A DNA stretch of 51,727 bases from Deltaproteobacteria bacterium. GTDB taxonomy: Bacteria; Desulfobacterota; G020345765. The translations under genes and the position numbers were made by a program. The DNA is taken from NCBI GenBank assembly GCA_020345765.1, contig CP070770.1, positions 2,353,820 through 2,405,546 on the forward strand. Reading direction: 5' to 3'. Position 1 is the first letter of the stretch. Each line of letters opens with the position of its first letter. Below, in pieces: positions 18,292 to 26,886 of this stretch. The notes below the pieces were generated by a model, which saw nothing but the letters and a program-made list of their open reading frames with translations, was not told the origin of the DNA and searched no databases.

Positions 18292-19152
18292 ATGGCAAAT
18301 CTAAGAGAGATCAGGAAGCGGCTCGCCAGCATTAAAAAAACTCAACAGATAACCAGGGCCATGAAGCTAATCGCCGCCGTAAAGCTGCAGCGGGCCCAGG
18401 AGCGTGTGACTGCCTTTCGACCTTATGCGGACAAGATAGATGAGTTGGTGGGTTCCCTGGTTTACCGACTCCCCTCCCCAGTCCATCCCTTTCTCCGTCC
18501 CGGAAGTGCCTCCCGGGTCCTGTTTCTGGTTCTCACATCCGACCGGGGTTTCTGCGGGAGCTTCAATACCAACATCTTCCGGGAGGTAGATTCTCTTTTT
18601 CGGGCTCCGGAGCGAGAAGAGACATCCCTTTTAATAATTGGCCGGAAGGGGAGTGATTACTTCCGGAGAAGGGCTTACCCGATTGAAAAGGAGTGGGTGG
18701 GCATCAGTGATGACCTCGACTATCCTCGGGCAGTGGAGATTACCTCCGAGATAATCGTTTCCTATCTTAAGGGTTCTTACCGGGAAATCAATTTAGTTTA
18801 CAATGAGTTCAAGAGTGCCTTTTCCCGCCGGGTGCTGATAAAAAGGCTCCTCCCCCTGGAGCCAAAGGAAGCTAAGGAAGGGACGCCGTATATAGATTAT
18901 CTCTACGAACCCTCCCGGGAAGTTATTGTCCAGGAGCTTCTGCCTAAACAGGTTGAGACCCAGACCTATCGGACCTTTCTAGAGTCAACGGCCAGCGAAC
19001 ACGGAGCCCGGATGATTGCCATGGACTCTGCTACCAGTAACGCTACCGAGATGATCGATCGTTTAACTCTGGATTTAAACCGGGCTCGTCAGGAAGCGAT
19101 TACCAAAGAGCTGATGGATATTATCGGCGGGGCCGAGGCCCTGCGGGGCTGA
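18292..19152 (+). CDS. atpG: F-type ATP synthase subunit gamma
   Basis: 286 residues forming the central rotor shaft. The N-terminal helix LREIRKRLASIKKTQQITRA and the C-terminal helix SATSNATEMIDRLTLDLNRA, which make the antiparallel coiled coil inside the head, are both intact, and the middle Rossmann-like part has TSDRGFCGSFN. It is the last gene of the cluster: the expected beta and epsilon genes are missing, and a minus-strand sirtuin gene ends 107 bases downstream. Confidence 0.96.
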   Translation: MANLREIRKRLASIKKTQQITRAMKLIAAVKLQRAQERVTAFRPYADKIDELVGSLVYRLPSPVHPFLRPGSASRVLFLVLTSDRGFCGSFNTNIFREVDSLFRAPEREETSLLIIGRKGSDYFRRRAYPIEKEWVGISDDLDYPRAVEITSEIIVSYLKGSYREINLVYNEFKSAFSRRVLIKRLLPLEPKEAKEGTPYIDYLYEPSREVIVQELLPKQVETQTYRTFLESTASEHGARMIAMDSATSNATEMIDRLTLDLNRARQEAITKELMDIIGGAEALRG

Positions 19153-19258
19153 TCCGCCTTTCCCCCCTTCCTGCCTTTGTTCAGAACTAAACAAACTATC
19201 GGGAAAACATACACACCCGCCCGCTTTATCAACAAGTAAAAATATCCCCTTTTCCTAT

Positions 19259-20023
19259 TTATCTTCCGAGGGAGGTTTTGACGGCAGGGGGAAATATCTT
19301 GGACACATCCCCTTCCAGACGCAGGGTTACGGCGGGATGTCCGTCCTGGTCGGTGACTCCCCGGTTGATTATTACATAGGGTATACCGCGCTGGGCGGCG
19401 GCCAGGGGCACGGAGGCCGCGGGATGGACCGACAGGGTCGAGCCGAGCGAGATTGCCAGGTCTGTCTTCTCGGCGGCGGCGAAGGCCCGCCGGAGGTCTT
19501 CCTCGCGCAGGCTCTGGCCGAAGCTGATCGTAGCCGGCTTCAAAAAGCCCTCGCATTTGCAGATCGGCGGCCTGCGATGCTTCTCGAAATACTCGAAATG
19601 CGGCTCGGGCTCGCTTCGCTCGCCGCAGCTCTGACATTCGACAAATGAATTAGTACCGTGCATCTCCACCAGCTTCTCCCGGGAGGTCCCGGCCGCCGAG
19701 TGTAGGCCATCGATGTTCTGGGTAACCAGCATCTCAAGCTTGCCGACCCGCTCGATCAGGGCACAGGCATTGTGTACCTCATTCGGCCGGGCGTTTTCAA
19801 ATGTCTTTTTACCTTCGAGCTTGTAGTCCCAGTATTCGATGCGTGCCTTCTCACTGGACATAAAATCCTGGTAATAAACCGGCATCCGCTCTTTCCAGAC
19901 TCCCTGGGGACCGCGAAAGTCAGGGATTCCGCTCCCGGTAGATATCCCCGCCCCGGTAAAAATAAGGATCCTATCCGACCGGCACAAAAGCTCGACGAGT
20001 CGTTCGTCTATGGCTTTATTCAC
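19259..20023 (-). CDS. Sir2-family NAD-dependent protein deacylase
   Basis: 254 residues with all sirtuin marks: the NAD-binding GAGISTGSGIPDFRG (24-38), TQNIDGLH (101-108), catalytic His122 and a zinc site made by Cys130, Cys133, Cys155 and Cys157. The second cysteine pair is C-x-C rather than the usual C-x2-C. It removes acyl groups from protein lysines using NAD+. There is no acetyltransferase or acetyl-CoA synthetase gene next to it. It is downstream of, and in the same direction as, the flavoenzyme gene. It starts with GTG. Confidence 0.92.
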   Translation of the reverse strand: MNKAIDERLVELLCRSDRILIFTGAGISTGSGIPDFRGPQGVWKERMPVYYQDFMSSEKARIEYWDYKLEGKKTFENARPNEVHNACALIERVGKLEMLVTQNIDGLHSAAGTSREKLVEMHGTNSFVECQSCGERSEPEPHFEYFEKHRRPPICKCEGFLKPATISFGQSLREEDLRRAFAAAEKTDLAISLGSTLSVHPAASVPLAAAQRGIPYVIINRGVTDQDGHPAVTLRLEGDVSKIFPPAVKTSLGR

Positions 20024-20140
20024 TTTTTATTACCTAAGGAAAAGCGAATTTGTGAATGGGCGAATAGGAATGCCTAGGGCAAAGTTCAAGATACAACCTG
20101 CCTTAGATGGAGACAATGAAATAGATCGTAGATTCTCGCT

Positions 20141-21781
20141 TTATTTCTCCCGATCCAGGATCTTCCTTGCGGCCTCGGCCCCGGACATCAGTACCGCGGA
20201 CTGGCCCCCGCCGGGGAAGGTCCAGGCGCCGGCAAGGTAGAGATTTTCGATCGGGGTCTCCTGGGGCAGGCGTTTTAACATACTCTGCTCTAAAGAATAC
20301 TCCCACCCGAAGATCGTGCCCCTGGGATTCAGGGTATAATGCTCCATGGTCCGCGGCGAGCCCACCTCCATTACCTCAATGTGTTCTCTGAGCCCGGGCA
20401 GAAACTTCTCGGACCTCTCGATATACTTCATGGCTACCTCTTCCTTGAGGGCATGGTATTTCTCGTAGCTCACACTTTCGTACCAGTCGCCCTTATAATC
20501 ATAGGGCATTATGGAGACAATGGCGATGACATTCTTGCCCTCCGGGGCGTCGGTCGGGTCCACCATGGTGTAGTTTATCAGACCGAACATGGCCTTTTCC
20601 GGGATACCTTCATAGTAATACTTAAAGACCTCGGCCTGATTGTAGCCGGGATTGATGAAATACGAATGAATCCCCTCCGGGAAGGTCTCGCTGTAATCGT
20701 AATCCACGCCCAGGTAGACCGCGAAGGCGGAAAGGCCGATTGTCATGCTCTCCAGCCTTTTCACATAGTCCTCGGGTAAGTGCTCACGACCGATCAACTC
20801 GAAAAAGGTGGAGGGCGCATTGGCATTTGATACCACGTACCGGCCCTTGAACTCCTTGCCGTCCTCGGTCTGAACCGCAACCGCTTTACCGTCCTTGATC
20901 ACGATCTTAGTGACCAGGGTGGAGAGAAGGACATCGCCGCCGTTCTCCTCGACCACCTCGGCCAGTGCCTTCGTAACCGCCTGCGAGCCTCCCTCAAAAT
21001 AGTAGAACCCGTTATGGTGATAGCTGGTCCACATCATCGCGAAAAGTATACCCGAGACCCGGTCCGATCCGACACCGGTATATGACATAAGCTGGATAAA
21101 TAACGAGATGAGCTTTTCGTCGTGGATATAGTCGTCCATCATCTCGGAGCAGCTCGCATTCCAGTACTTGATGATCGGCCAGAACATCCACGGCTTCTTA
21201 AGGATTTTCCAGAGAGTGCCGCCAACATCCTCTTTATCCCGTAATTTCATGAGACACTCCATACTGTAGTTTATTAACTCGAGGTCGCCGAAAAGCTCAT
21301 CAATTCCCTCGGCCTCGTGGGGAAACTTCTCCTTGAGTCTGGCACGATAGAGCTCAGGGTCCGCCGGTACATCGAATTCGAAATCCGGGAAGGCCGATCG
21401 ATATGCGGGGTCAAGCTTGACCTTCTTGACCTTATTTTCGATGCCGAGATCATCGAATGCCTTTGTTCCTAACCCGTCCATGGCGTGGAGCGAGACCTCA
21501 AAACGATACGGTCCGCGCTCGAAGCTGCTCATATAGCCGCCGACCTTGTCGTGCTGCTCGATGACGAGAACCTTCATGCCTCCCAAAGCCAGCTTGGCGG
21601 CCGCCGATACCCCTCCCCCACCCGCACCAATCACAACCACATCATAGCTGCCGCCTTCCGGGCTCGCACACAGGGCATTGTCAATGGCACCGAAAACCAT
21701 GGCCGCAGTAAGCACCGACGCCGCCAGTAAGAATAGAACTGCAGGTTTCTTCAGACAGATCCTTTTCGTTTTCCCTCTCAT
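20141..21781 (-). CDS. phytoene-desaturase/CrtISO-like FAD oxidoreductase
   Basis: 546 residues from ATG 21781, which has AAGGAG 5 bases upstream; an in-frame ATG at 21829 would add 16 residues. A hydrophobic N-terminal segment (about residues 12-38) looks like a signal or membrane anchor. The FAD dinucleotide-binding motif VVVIGAGGGGVSAAAKLALGG follows, and the C-terminus has the second FAD motif with LAGAWTFPGGGQSAVLMSG. This matches the NAD(P)/FAD-dependent oxidoreductase group that includes carotene isomerase and all-trans-retinol saturase. No other carotenoid genes are visible, so the substrate is open. The hydrophobic leader is unusual for the family. Confidence 0.85.
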   Translation of the reverse strand: MRGKTKRICLKKPAVLFLLAASVLTAAMVFGAIDNALCASPEGGSYDVVVIGAGGGGVSAAAKLALGGMKVLVIEQHDKVGGYMSSFERGPYRFEVSLHAMDGLGTKAFDDLGIENKVKKVKLDPAYRSAFPDFEFDVPADPELYRARLKEKFPHEAEGIDELFGDLELINYSMECLMKLRDKEDVGGTLWKILKKPWMFWPIIKYWNASCSEMMDDYIHDEKLISLFIQLMSYTGVGSDRVSGILFAMMWTSYHHNGFYYFEGGSQAVTKALAEVVEENGGDVLLSTLVTKIVIKDGKAVAVQTEDGKEFKGRYVVSNANAPSTFFELIGREHLPEDYVKRLESMTIGLSAFAVYLGVDYDYSETFPEGIHSYFINPGYNQAEVFKYYYEGIPEKAMFGLINYTMVDPTDAPEGKNVIAIVSIMPYDYKGDWYESVSYEKYHALKEEVAMKYIERSEKFLPGLREHIEVMEVGSPRTMEHYTLNPRGTIFGWEYSLEQSMLKRLPQETPIENLYLAGAWTFPGGGQSAVLMSGAEAARKILDREK

Positions 21782-21807
21782 TTCTTCTCCTTTCCGTAAC
21801 GAGTTGC

Positions 21808-21827
21808 GATTATCGTAATCAATTATC
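21808..21827 (-). promoter_or_regulatory. possible Fur-type hexamer array upstream of the flavoenzyme
   Basis: On the minus strand the sequence holds GATAAT, T, GATTAC, GATAATC, i.e. three near-GATAAT hexamers in a row, as in extended Fur operators. It lies 27-46 bases upstream of the ATG and just downstream of a TTGACA (minus strand, about 21841-21846). It is weak evidence because the hexamers are AT-rich. Confidence 0.3.
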
Positions 21828-22006
21828 ACACTAAATATTAGTTGTCAACCCGAAATTAACTTAAAAACCATTATAATAAAATTAGATTCCTTGTAAAATT
21901 CAAGGGACAGTGGTATATAGAGATTAACAGGTAGGTTTCAATATTGCCGGACCTTTTACTTCCGGGACGGATAGTCTTCCGATCTATGCCGAGGAAAGAC
22001 CAAACA

Positions 22007-22957
22007 ATGGATGACCGGCTTCACAACATCGTCGAAGAAAGGAAAGATAAGATCATAATCGAGCTGGAGGCGAGCAGGGGCAATATCCCGGCAATCTCAG
22101 TAATAGGCAGATCCTTAGCCGAGGCCTGGGAAAACTCATTGATTGCCCTCTACTATTATGGGTGCGATATCAGAACCCAGTATGATAAAAGAGACTCGAA
22201 AGGGAATTTCATTGATCCACCAAGCAAGGACTGCTCGATGAGGATGATAATTGATGACCCGTCTTCCGAGCCGTTGATCCACCGGGCCTTCCCCGGGGGA
22301 TTAGAGGACCTGGAGGAATACCGGCAGGAAGTCCTCGAGGGAATTAAGGATCACTGGATAAGGGATCGGTCGGACCCGGAAGATACCCGGTGGGAATATA
22401 CTTATCATGAAAGACTGTTCAATTACCGGGTTCCCGGAATTGAAGGCAGCATCAACCAGATAAATAAAGTAGTAGAGGAGTTAGCCCGATCACCCCATAG
22501 CCGCAGATCTCAGGCGATCACCTGGAAGGTGTGGGAGGATCTGGGAATCGAAGATCCCGCTTGCCTGCAGAGTATCTGGTTCAGGATACTCCCTGACGAA
22601 GAGGGAGTGGGATACCTGAATATGAATATCCGATTCCGGAGCCGGGACGCCTATGATGCTGCCTTTATGAATTGCTTTGCCTTAATTCACCTTCAGGAGA
22701 TGGTTGCCCGGGAGGTGGGGGCAAAGAGCGGCGAGGAAATAAGGCTCGGCAGGTATATTGATGAGTCTGACTCGTATCATATCTACGGAAGGAGGCTCCC
22801 GGACTTCCAGGACCGGTTCCTGCAACAGCTCTTTACCCGAAGCTTTGAACAGAGGACCTGGAGCCGGGAGTTCGCCCGGCCCATTTTTGAGGAGGCGAAG
22901 GGGAAGATCGCCGAGAAGATTGCCCAGCAGGACCGGGAGATGAAGGTAAGGAAATGA
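22007..22957 (+). CDS. thymidylate synthase-like protein (ThyA / dCMP hydroxymethylase superfamily)
   Basis: 316 residues from ATG 22007, chosen for GAGGAAAG 8 bases upstream; the frame is open to TTG 21944. Residues 160-265 carry the ThyA active-site landmarks: Arg166-Arg167 for phosphate, catalytic Cys186 in DPACLQSIWF, the RSRD loop (211-214) followed by Asn222, and the YIDESDSYHIYG block. The overall look is that of archaeal/methanogen-type thymidylate synthase rather than the E. coli type; residues 1-155 are less typical. It should methylate dUMP with methylene-tetrahydrofolate, or perform a related pyrimidine C5 transfer. No dihydrofolate reductase gene is adjacent. Confidence 0.75.
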   Translation: MDDRLHNIVEERKDKIIIELEASRGNIPAISVIGRSLAEAWENSLIALYYYGCDIRTQYDKRDSKGNFIDPPSKDCSMRMIIDDPSSEPLIHRAFPGGLEDLEEYRQEVLEGIKDHWIRDRSDPEDTRWEYTYHERLFNYRVPGIEGSINQINKVVEELARSPHSRRSQAITWKVWEDLGIEDPACLQSIWFRILPDEEGVGYLNMNIRFRSRDAYDAAFMNCFALIHLQEMVAREVGAKSGEEIRLGRYIDESDSYHIYGRRLPDFQDRFLQQLFTRSFEQRTWSREFARPIFEEAKGKIAEKIAQQDREMKVRK

Positions 22958-22972
22958 GCCCTGGAGGCATTT

Positions 22973-23485
22973 ATGTCCGATTTAGACATTTTCTTCGGAA
23001 AATATCTGCGGCAGCTTGAACGCAAATACGGTCTTATGCCCGGGAGATGCCGGGCTTGCGGCCGGTGCTGTCGGGTGATCGGATTACAGTTTTCCAAGGC
23101 CCAGTTGCAGAAGAAAGCCCGGGATGATCGGGATTCCCTGGGGAAATATCCGGAAAGTGCCCCCCGGGATAAGATCCTCCTCTTTAGCCGTGATGTCTCC
23201 TTTATCGCCAGGTACTGGCTAAGGGTGCCCAAAGAAGAGGCCTACCGGATTAACCCCGAAATGGCGACAAAAGGTCTTAAGGGGCGGTTTTTCTACCGCT
23301 GCACCCGGCTTGCTCCCGACGGAAAATGCCGGGCTCACTCGACTCGACCCCAGGTCTGCCGGGGTTATCCCTGGTATGGCTCCCTCCCCCGGGAGGATGC
23401 CCTTGTCAGTCTCCCCTGCGGATATGAGATTGACCTTCAGTGGAGGAAAAGGATCAAGGAAGGTAAGGCCGTCAAGGTAGCATAG
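22973..23485 (+). CDS. YkgJ-family cysteine cluster protein
   Basis: 170 residues. The cysteine pattern of the family is clear: CRACGRCCRVIG near residue 23, a Cys in YRCTRLAPDGKC near residue 105, then the terminal block STRPQVCRGYPWY. These proteins are thought to bind a metal or Fe-S cluster; their reaction is unknown. It starts 15 bases after the thymidylate synthase-like gene and is probably cotranscribed with it. Confidence 0.82.
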   Translation: MSDLDIFFGKYLRQLERKYGLMPGRCRACGRCCRVIGLQFSKAQLQKKARDDRDSLGKYPESAPRDKILLFSRDVSFIARYWLRVPKEEAYRINPEMATKGLKGRFFYRCTRLAPDGKCRAHSTRPQVCRGYPWYGSLPREDALVSLPCGYEIDLQWRKRIKEGKAVKVA

Positions 23486-23488
23486 TGA

Positions 23489-23675
23489 ACAAATTCTAAG
23501 CACTAAGCACCAAATCCTAAATAATTTCAAATGATCAAAACCCAAAACTCAAAACCCTGTCCTGTCTGTCCTGAGTTTATCGAAGGAAGCTTGTCGGAGG
23601 GGTCGTTTTGAACATTTGATATTTGGATTTTGAATTTATTTAGGATTTAGTATTTAGAATTTAGGATTTATTACC
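23489..23675. repeat. MITE-like imperfect inverted repeat filling the intergenic gap
   Basis: The left arm (about 23489-23555: AAATTCTAAGCACTAAG, then CCTAAATAATTTCAAATG and CCCAAAACTCAAAAC) is approximately the reverse complement of the right arm (about 23604-23671: GTTTTGAACATTTGATATT, then GAATTTATTTAGGATT and TTTAGAATTTAGGATTT). A GC-richer centre (CCTGTCCTGTCTGTCCTGAG, then GTCGGAGGGGTCG) separates them. It accounts for nearly the whole 231-base gap between the two genes. There is no open frame inside. Confidence 0.65.
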
Positions 23676-23716
23676 AGGTAGATATTTAAGAAGCTTTAAA
23701 ACAGGAGAAATAGATT

Positions 23717-24076
23717 ATGCCCGAAGTAATCGTTGAGGATGTGGGGGCATTAAATCTAGTAGCCCTCATAACCCGGGAACTGATAAACAAAAATCTTCAG
23801 GACCCCAATAAATCGAAGCTGATAAGGCACCTGAATTGCACATTTGTCCTGAAAGCAAGTAGGATGACAATGACGGTTATCTTTAAAGACGGTGAGGTGT
23901 TTCTGAAAAACGGGGCCGCCCCGAAACCTACCGTTTATATTGAGGCGGGCCTGAATGACTTTCTAAATATTGGAGTGGGAGGCAGTTATGTTACTGCCCT
24001 GATTACCGGGAGGTTGAAGATCAGGGGGATTAAGCTCTGGAAGCTGCTGCCAATTCTAAAACTTGTTAGAATTTAG
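23717..24076 (+). CDS. SCP2 sterol-binding domain protein
   Basis: 119 residues matching a single SCP2-like domain. These small hydrophobic-pocket proteins bind lipids or acyl groups. Visible marks are the central strand pair FKDGEVFLKNGAAPKPTVYI and the C-terminal GRLKIRGIKLWKLLPILK segment, which normally closes the pocket. An ACAGGAGAAA ribosome binding site precedes the ATG. It is the first gene of a three-gene operon with the FAD oxidase and the Fe-S protein, 17 bases before the former. The link suggests the flavoenzyme works on a hydrophobic or lipid-derived hydroxyacid. Confidence 0.8.
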   Translation: MPEVIVEDVGALNLVALITRELINKNLQDPNKSKLIRHLNCTFVLKASRMTMTVIFKDGEVFLKNGAAPKPTVYIEAGLNDFLNIGVGGSYVTALITGRLKIRGIKLWKLLPILKLVRI

Positions 24077-24093
24077 GATGAAGGAGAAGGTAG

Positions 24094-25527
24094 ATGGAAA
24101 AGGCTGAGTTGGCCCGGAGGTTAGCTGAAATTATCGGCAGCGAATATGTCAGCGGCGACCCGGACACACTGTTTATCTACTCCCATGATATGACCGAAAA
24201 CGAGCCTTCCGAGCCCGATCTGGTGGTGATGCCCGATTCGGTCGAGGAGGTTCAGTCGATTGTGCGGCTCGCCAACGAACAGAGAATACCCTTAACCCCT
24301 TTCGTCGCCGGGGCAAATGTGGGGGGGCTGGCCATACCCCGGGAGGGTGGAATCGTCGTGGACTTAAAGAGGATGAAGAGAATCCTGGAGGTGAATGAGG
24401 ATAATATGTATGTAATCATCGAGCCGGGGGTAACCTTTGGGCATCTGCGGGCCTGCTTGGATAACGAGCATCCCCGGTTCCGGTATGCCTATCCCCTTTC
24501 TCCTCCCTATACCTCGGTAATGTGTAATGCCCTGCTCGATGGACTGACCAACCTCTCCACCAAACACGGGGATATGTCCGAGTGGATCAATTCCCTGGAG
24601 GTTGTCCTCCCCACCGGGGAGGTGGTAAATATCGGGGCCGCGGCGGCGAGTAAATACTGGTTTGGCCGGGCGCCCCTCCCGGACCTGGCCGGGCTCTTTA
24701 TCAGCTGGCAGGGGACCACCGGGATTGTTACCAAGATGGCGGTGCAGATCTGCCCGAAATACAAGTATCGAAAAAGAATGTTTGTTATGGCCTATGACAT
24801 TGACAGCTTTTTTGCCTTTGTCCGCCGCTGTGCCTGGACTCAGCTTTACGACGATATCGCCGGGTTTTCCTGGCCGGCAGCAAAGATGATGGTGGCCCGG
24901 AGGGTAAAACTCACACGAGACCCGGATGAACCGGAGTTGGGCGCCTATCTCGACTTCTCGGGAGATACTAAAAAGGAGATGGAGTTTAAGGAAGCAATGG
25001 TCCGGGATATCATCAAAGAGCTCAAGGATAAAGGGATCGAGTTGGAGCCGCCATTGCTGGTTGATGACCTGGTCAAGATCAATCCTGATTACCTGAAGCT
25101 CGCCGAGTTCCCCACTACCCTGGATTTTCTGATCGATTACGGCGGGGGGGGATTTACCTGGGTGGGATCTTATGGGCCGATGAGCAAGTCGGAGGAAGGG
25201 ACTAAAAAGCTTTTTGCGGTTATGGAAAAATACGGATTCCCTCCTTTTCTGGTCACCCGCCCGATGAAGGGTGCTCACTATCAGGTTCTGCGATTCATTG
25301 CCCCTTTCGATAAAAGCGACCAGGAGCAGGTAAAGAAGGTCCGGGAACTTTGCCGGGAAATGGCGGAGAGCCTTCTGGATCTGGGATTCATCCCTTACAA
25401 GGCACCACCCTGGGCCGCCGAGCTTATCTTGAAAAGGGCGGATCCAAACTGGGTTAAGCTGCTGAAAACTATAAAGAATACCCTGGATCCCAACCGGATA
25501 ATGAATCCAGGAAAATGGGGTTTATAA
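24094..25527 (+). CDS. GlcD-like FAD-linked oxidase
   Basis: 477 residues. The N-terminal PCMH-type FAD domain (about 25-215) includes the pyrophosphate-binding loop PFVAGANVGGLAIPREGGI and VEEVQSIVRLANE. The C-terminal FAD-oxidase domain ends in the family closing motif DPNRIMNPGKWG. Relatives are glycolate/lactate oxidases and vanillyl-alcohol/4-cresol-type enzymes. It oxidises a 2-hydroxyacid or similar, handing electrons to the Fe-S protein encoded 14 bases downstream. The substrate is not evident. The loop has Ala-Gly-Ala-Asn where GlcD usually has Gly-x-Gly-T, so it is not plain GlcD. Confidence 0.85.
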   Translation: MEKAELARRLAEIIGSEYVSGDPDTLFIYSHDMTENEPSEPDLVVMPDSVEEVQSIVRLANEQRIPLTPFVAGANVGGLAIPREGGIVVDLKRMKRILEVNEDNMYVIIEPGVTFGHLRACLDNEHPRFRYAYPLSPPYTSVMCNALLDGLTNLSTKHGDMSEWINSLEVVLPTGEVVNIGAAAASKYWFGRAPLPDLAGLFISWQGTTGIVTKMAVQICPKYKYRKRMFVMAYDIDSFFAFVRRCAWTQLYDDIAGFSWPAAKMMVARRVKLTRDPDEPELGAYLDFSGDTKKEMEFKEAMVRDIIKELKDKGIELEPPLLVDDLVKINPDYLKLAEFPTTLDFLIDYGGGGFTWVGSYGPMSKSEEGTKKLFAVMEKYGFPPFLVTRPMKGAHYQVLRFIAPFDKSDQEQVKKVRELCREMAESLLDLGFIPYKAPPWAAELILKRADPNWVKLLKTIKNTLDPNRIMNPGKWGL

Positions 25528-25541
25528 TTTAATTAAATACA

Positions 25542-26714
25542 ATGCTTGATTACGAGGAAGCAAAAACCTGGTTTTACCGCTGTCTTCGCTGCGGGACCTG
25601 CAAATATATCTTCGGGCTCTATCTGCCCAGCTGTCCTGCCGGAGAGATGTTTTCCTTCGAGTCCTACTATTCGAGCGGGAAGCTCTGGATTGGAAGGGGG
25701 TTGGCAGAGGGGAAACTTTCCTTCGCTGATCCGTCGCTGCTGCAGAAGCTTTATGCCTGCACGACCTGCGGGAGCTGTCAGGTCCAGTGCTCTCTCCCGG
25801 TTGGTGAGCACTCAGTAGATATCTTTGAGGCCCTCCGGGCCGAAGCAGTCAGACAGGGCTACGGGCCGATGCCCGGGCAAAAGCACCTGCTGGAAAGCAT
25901 CAAAAACTATGATAATCCCTGGGTTCAGCCCCGTCAGGCCCGGGAGAGGTGGGCCCGGGGGCTAGAGATTAAGGATTTAAGTAAAGAAAAAGCCCGCGTG
26001 CTTTACTATGTAGGCTGTACGGCCGAACTTGATCCTCAACTCCATCAGATTGCCCGGTCAACCGTGGAGATCCTTCAAAGGGCCGGAGTTGATTTTGGCT
26101 GGTTGGGCCGCGAGGAGGTCTGCTGCGGGTCGGTAGCCATGAGGCTCGGCGACCGGGAGGATTTCCGGAGGCTGGCCGAGAATAATATTGAGCGATTCAA
26201 CGAGCTTGGAGTAGAAACCATCATCACCTCCTGCGCCGGGTGCTATAAAACAATTACCCAGGATTACCCGTCGGTAGGAAAGATAAATGCCGAGGTAGTG
26301 CATAGCTCCCAGTTTGTCCAGCGCCTGCTTCAACAAAAAAAGCTCTCCTTCAAGAAAAAAGTTGAACTGACCCTAACCTACCACGACCCCTGCCATCTCG
26401 GCCGGCACCGGGAGGTATATGACGAGCCCCGGCAGGTACTTCAGAGCATCAAGGGGATCAATTTCGTGGAGATGAGAAGGACGAGGGAGAATAGCTGGTG
26501 CTGCGGGGGAGGAGGAGGAGTCAGGGCAGGGTTCCCCGATTTTGCCCAGGAAACAGCTATTCTCAGGATAAAGGAGGCCGAGGAGGTCGGTGCCGAAGGG
26601 GTTGTCTCTACCTGTCCCTTCTGCTTTCAGAACATTGCCGGAGGAATAGCCGCCGCCAATTCCCCCCTGAAGATGATCGACCTGACCGAGATAGTAAGCC
26701 GGGCAATCCGGTAA
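25542..26714 (+). CDS. GlcF/HdrD-like Fe-S electron-transfer protein
   Basis: 390 residues. The N-terminal half has two cluster-binding cysteine sets: CLRCGTCKYIFGLYLPSC starting near residue 14 and CTTCGSCQVQC starting near residue 70. The C-terminal half has two CCG domains: the first with GREEVCCGSVAMRLG and SCAGCYKTI, the second with HDPCHLGRHREVYD and WCCGGGGG. This is the layout of GlcF, LutA/LldE and heterodisulfide reductase subunit D-like proteins. It should accept electrons from the flavoprotein encoded upstream and pass them to quinone or another carrier. The first cluster is atypical because its last cysteine is displaced. Confidence 0.88.
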   Translation: MLDYEEAKTWFYRCLRCGTCKYIFGLYLPSCPAGEMFSFESYYSSGKLWIGRGLAEGKLSFADPSLLQKLYACTTCGSCQVQCSLPVGEHSVDIFEALRAEAVRQGYGPMPGQKHLLESIKNYDNPWVQPRQARERWARGLEIKDLSKEKARVLYYVGCTAELDPQLHQIARSTVEILQRAGVDFGWLGREEVCCGSVAMRLGDREDFRRLAENNIERFNELGVETIITSCAGCYKTITQDYPSVGKINAEVVHSSQFVQRLLQQKKLSFKKKVELTLTYHDPCHLGRHREVYDEPRQVLQSIKGINFVEMRRTRENSWCCGGGGGVRAGFPDFAQETAILRIKEAEEVGAEGVVSTCPFCFQNIAGGIAAANSPLKMIDLTEIVSRAIR

Positions 26715-26828
26715 CCAAATCCCCAATTAATCTATCATCCTTATCCTAAATCCACCATATGCGAAACTCCATCCCTTTTTTAATGAATTGTTAAATACCA
26801 AGGAATATTAGGAAAGCACTAAAATAGC

Positions 26829-26857
26829 TTGACAGGGACATTAATTGTGATTATATT
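26829..26857 (+). promoter_or_regulatory. sigma-70-type promoter for the fur-feo operon
   Basis: TTGACA (26829-26834), 17-base spacer, TATATT (26852-26857). Transcription would start near 26864, giving a leader of about 23 bases without an obvious ribosome binding site. Confidence 0.7.
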
Positions 26858-26862
26858 TTAGT

Positions 26863-26877
26863 TGAGAATGAGTCGCA
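26863..26877 (+). promoter_or_regulatory. possible Fur box at the fur promoter
   Basis: TGAGAAT, G, AGTCGCA is a 7-1-7 arrangement in which five of seven positions of the right arm complement the left arm (perfect would be ATTCTCA). It covers the expected transcription start just downstream of the -10 box, a usual place for Fur autorepression. Confidence 0.45.
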
Positions 26878-26886
26878 ATTAAAACT

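Noticed and set aside
24364..25278. Long open frame (304 codons) on the minus strand
   Set aside because: It is antisense to the FAD oxidase gene, which has clear motifs; the minus-strand product shows no recognisable domain.
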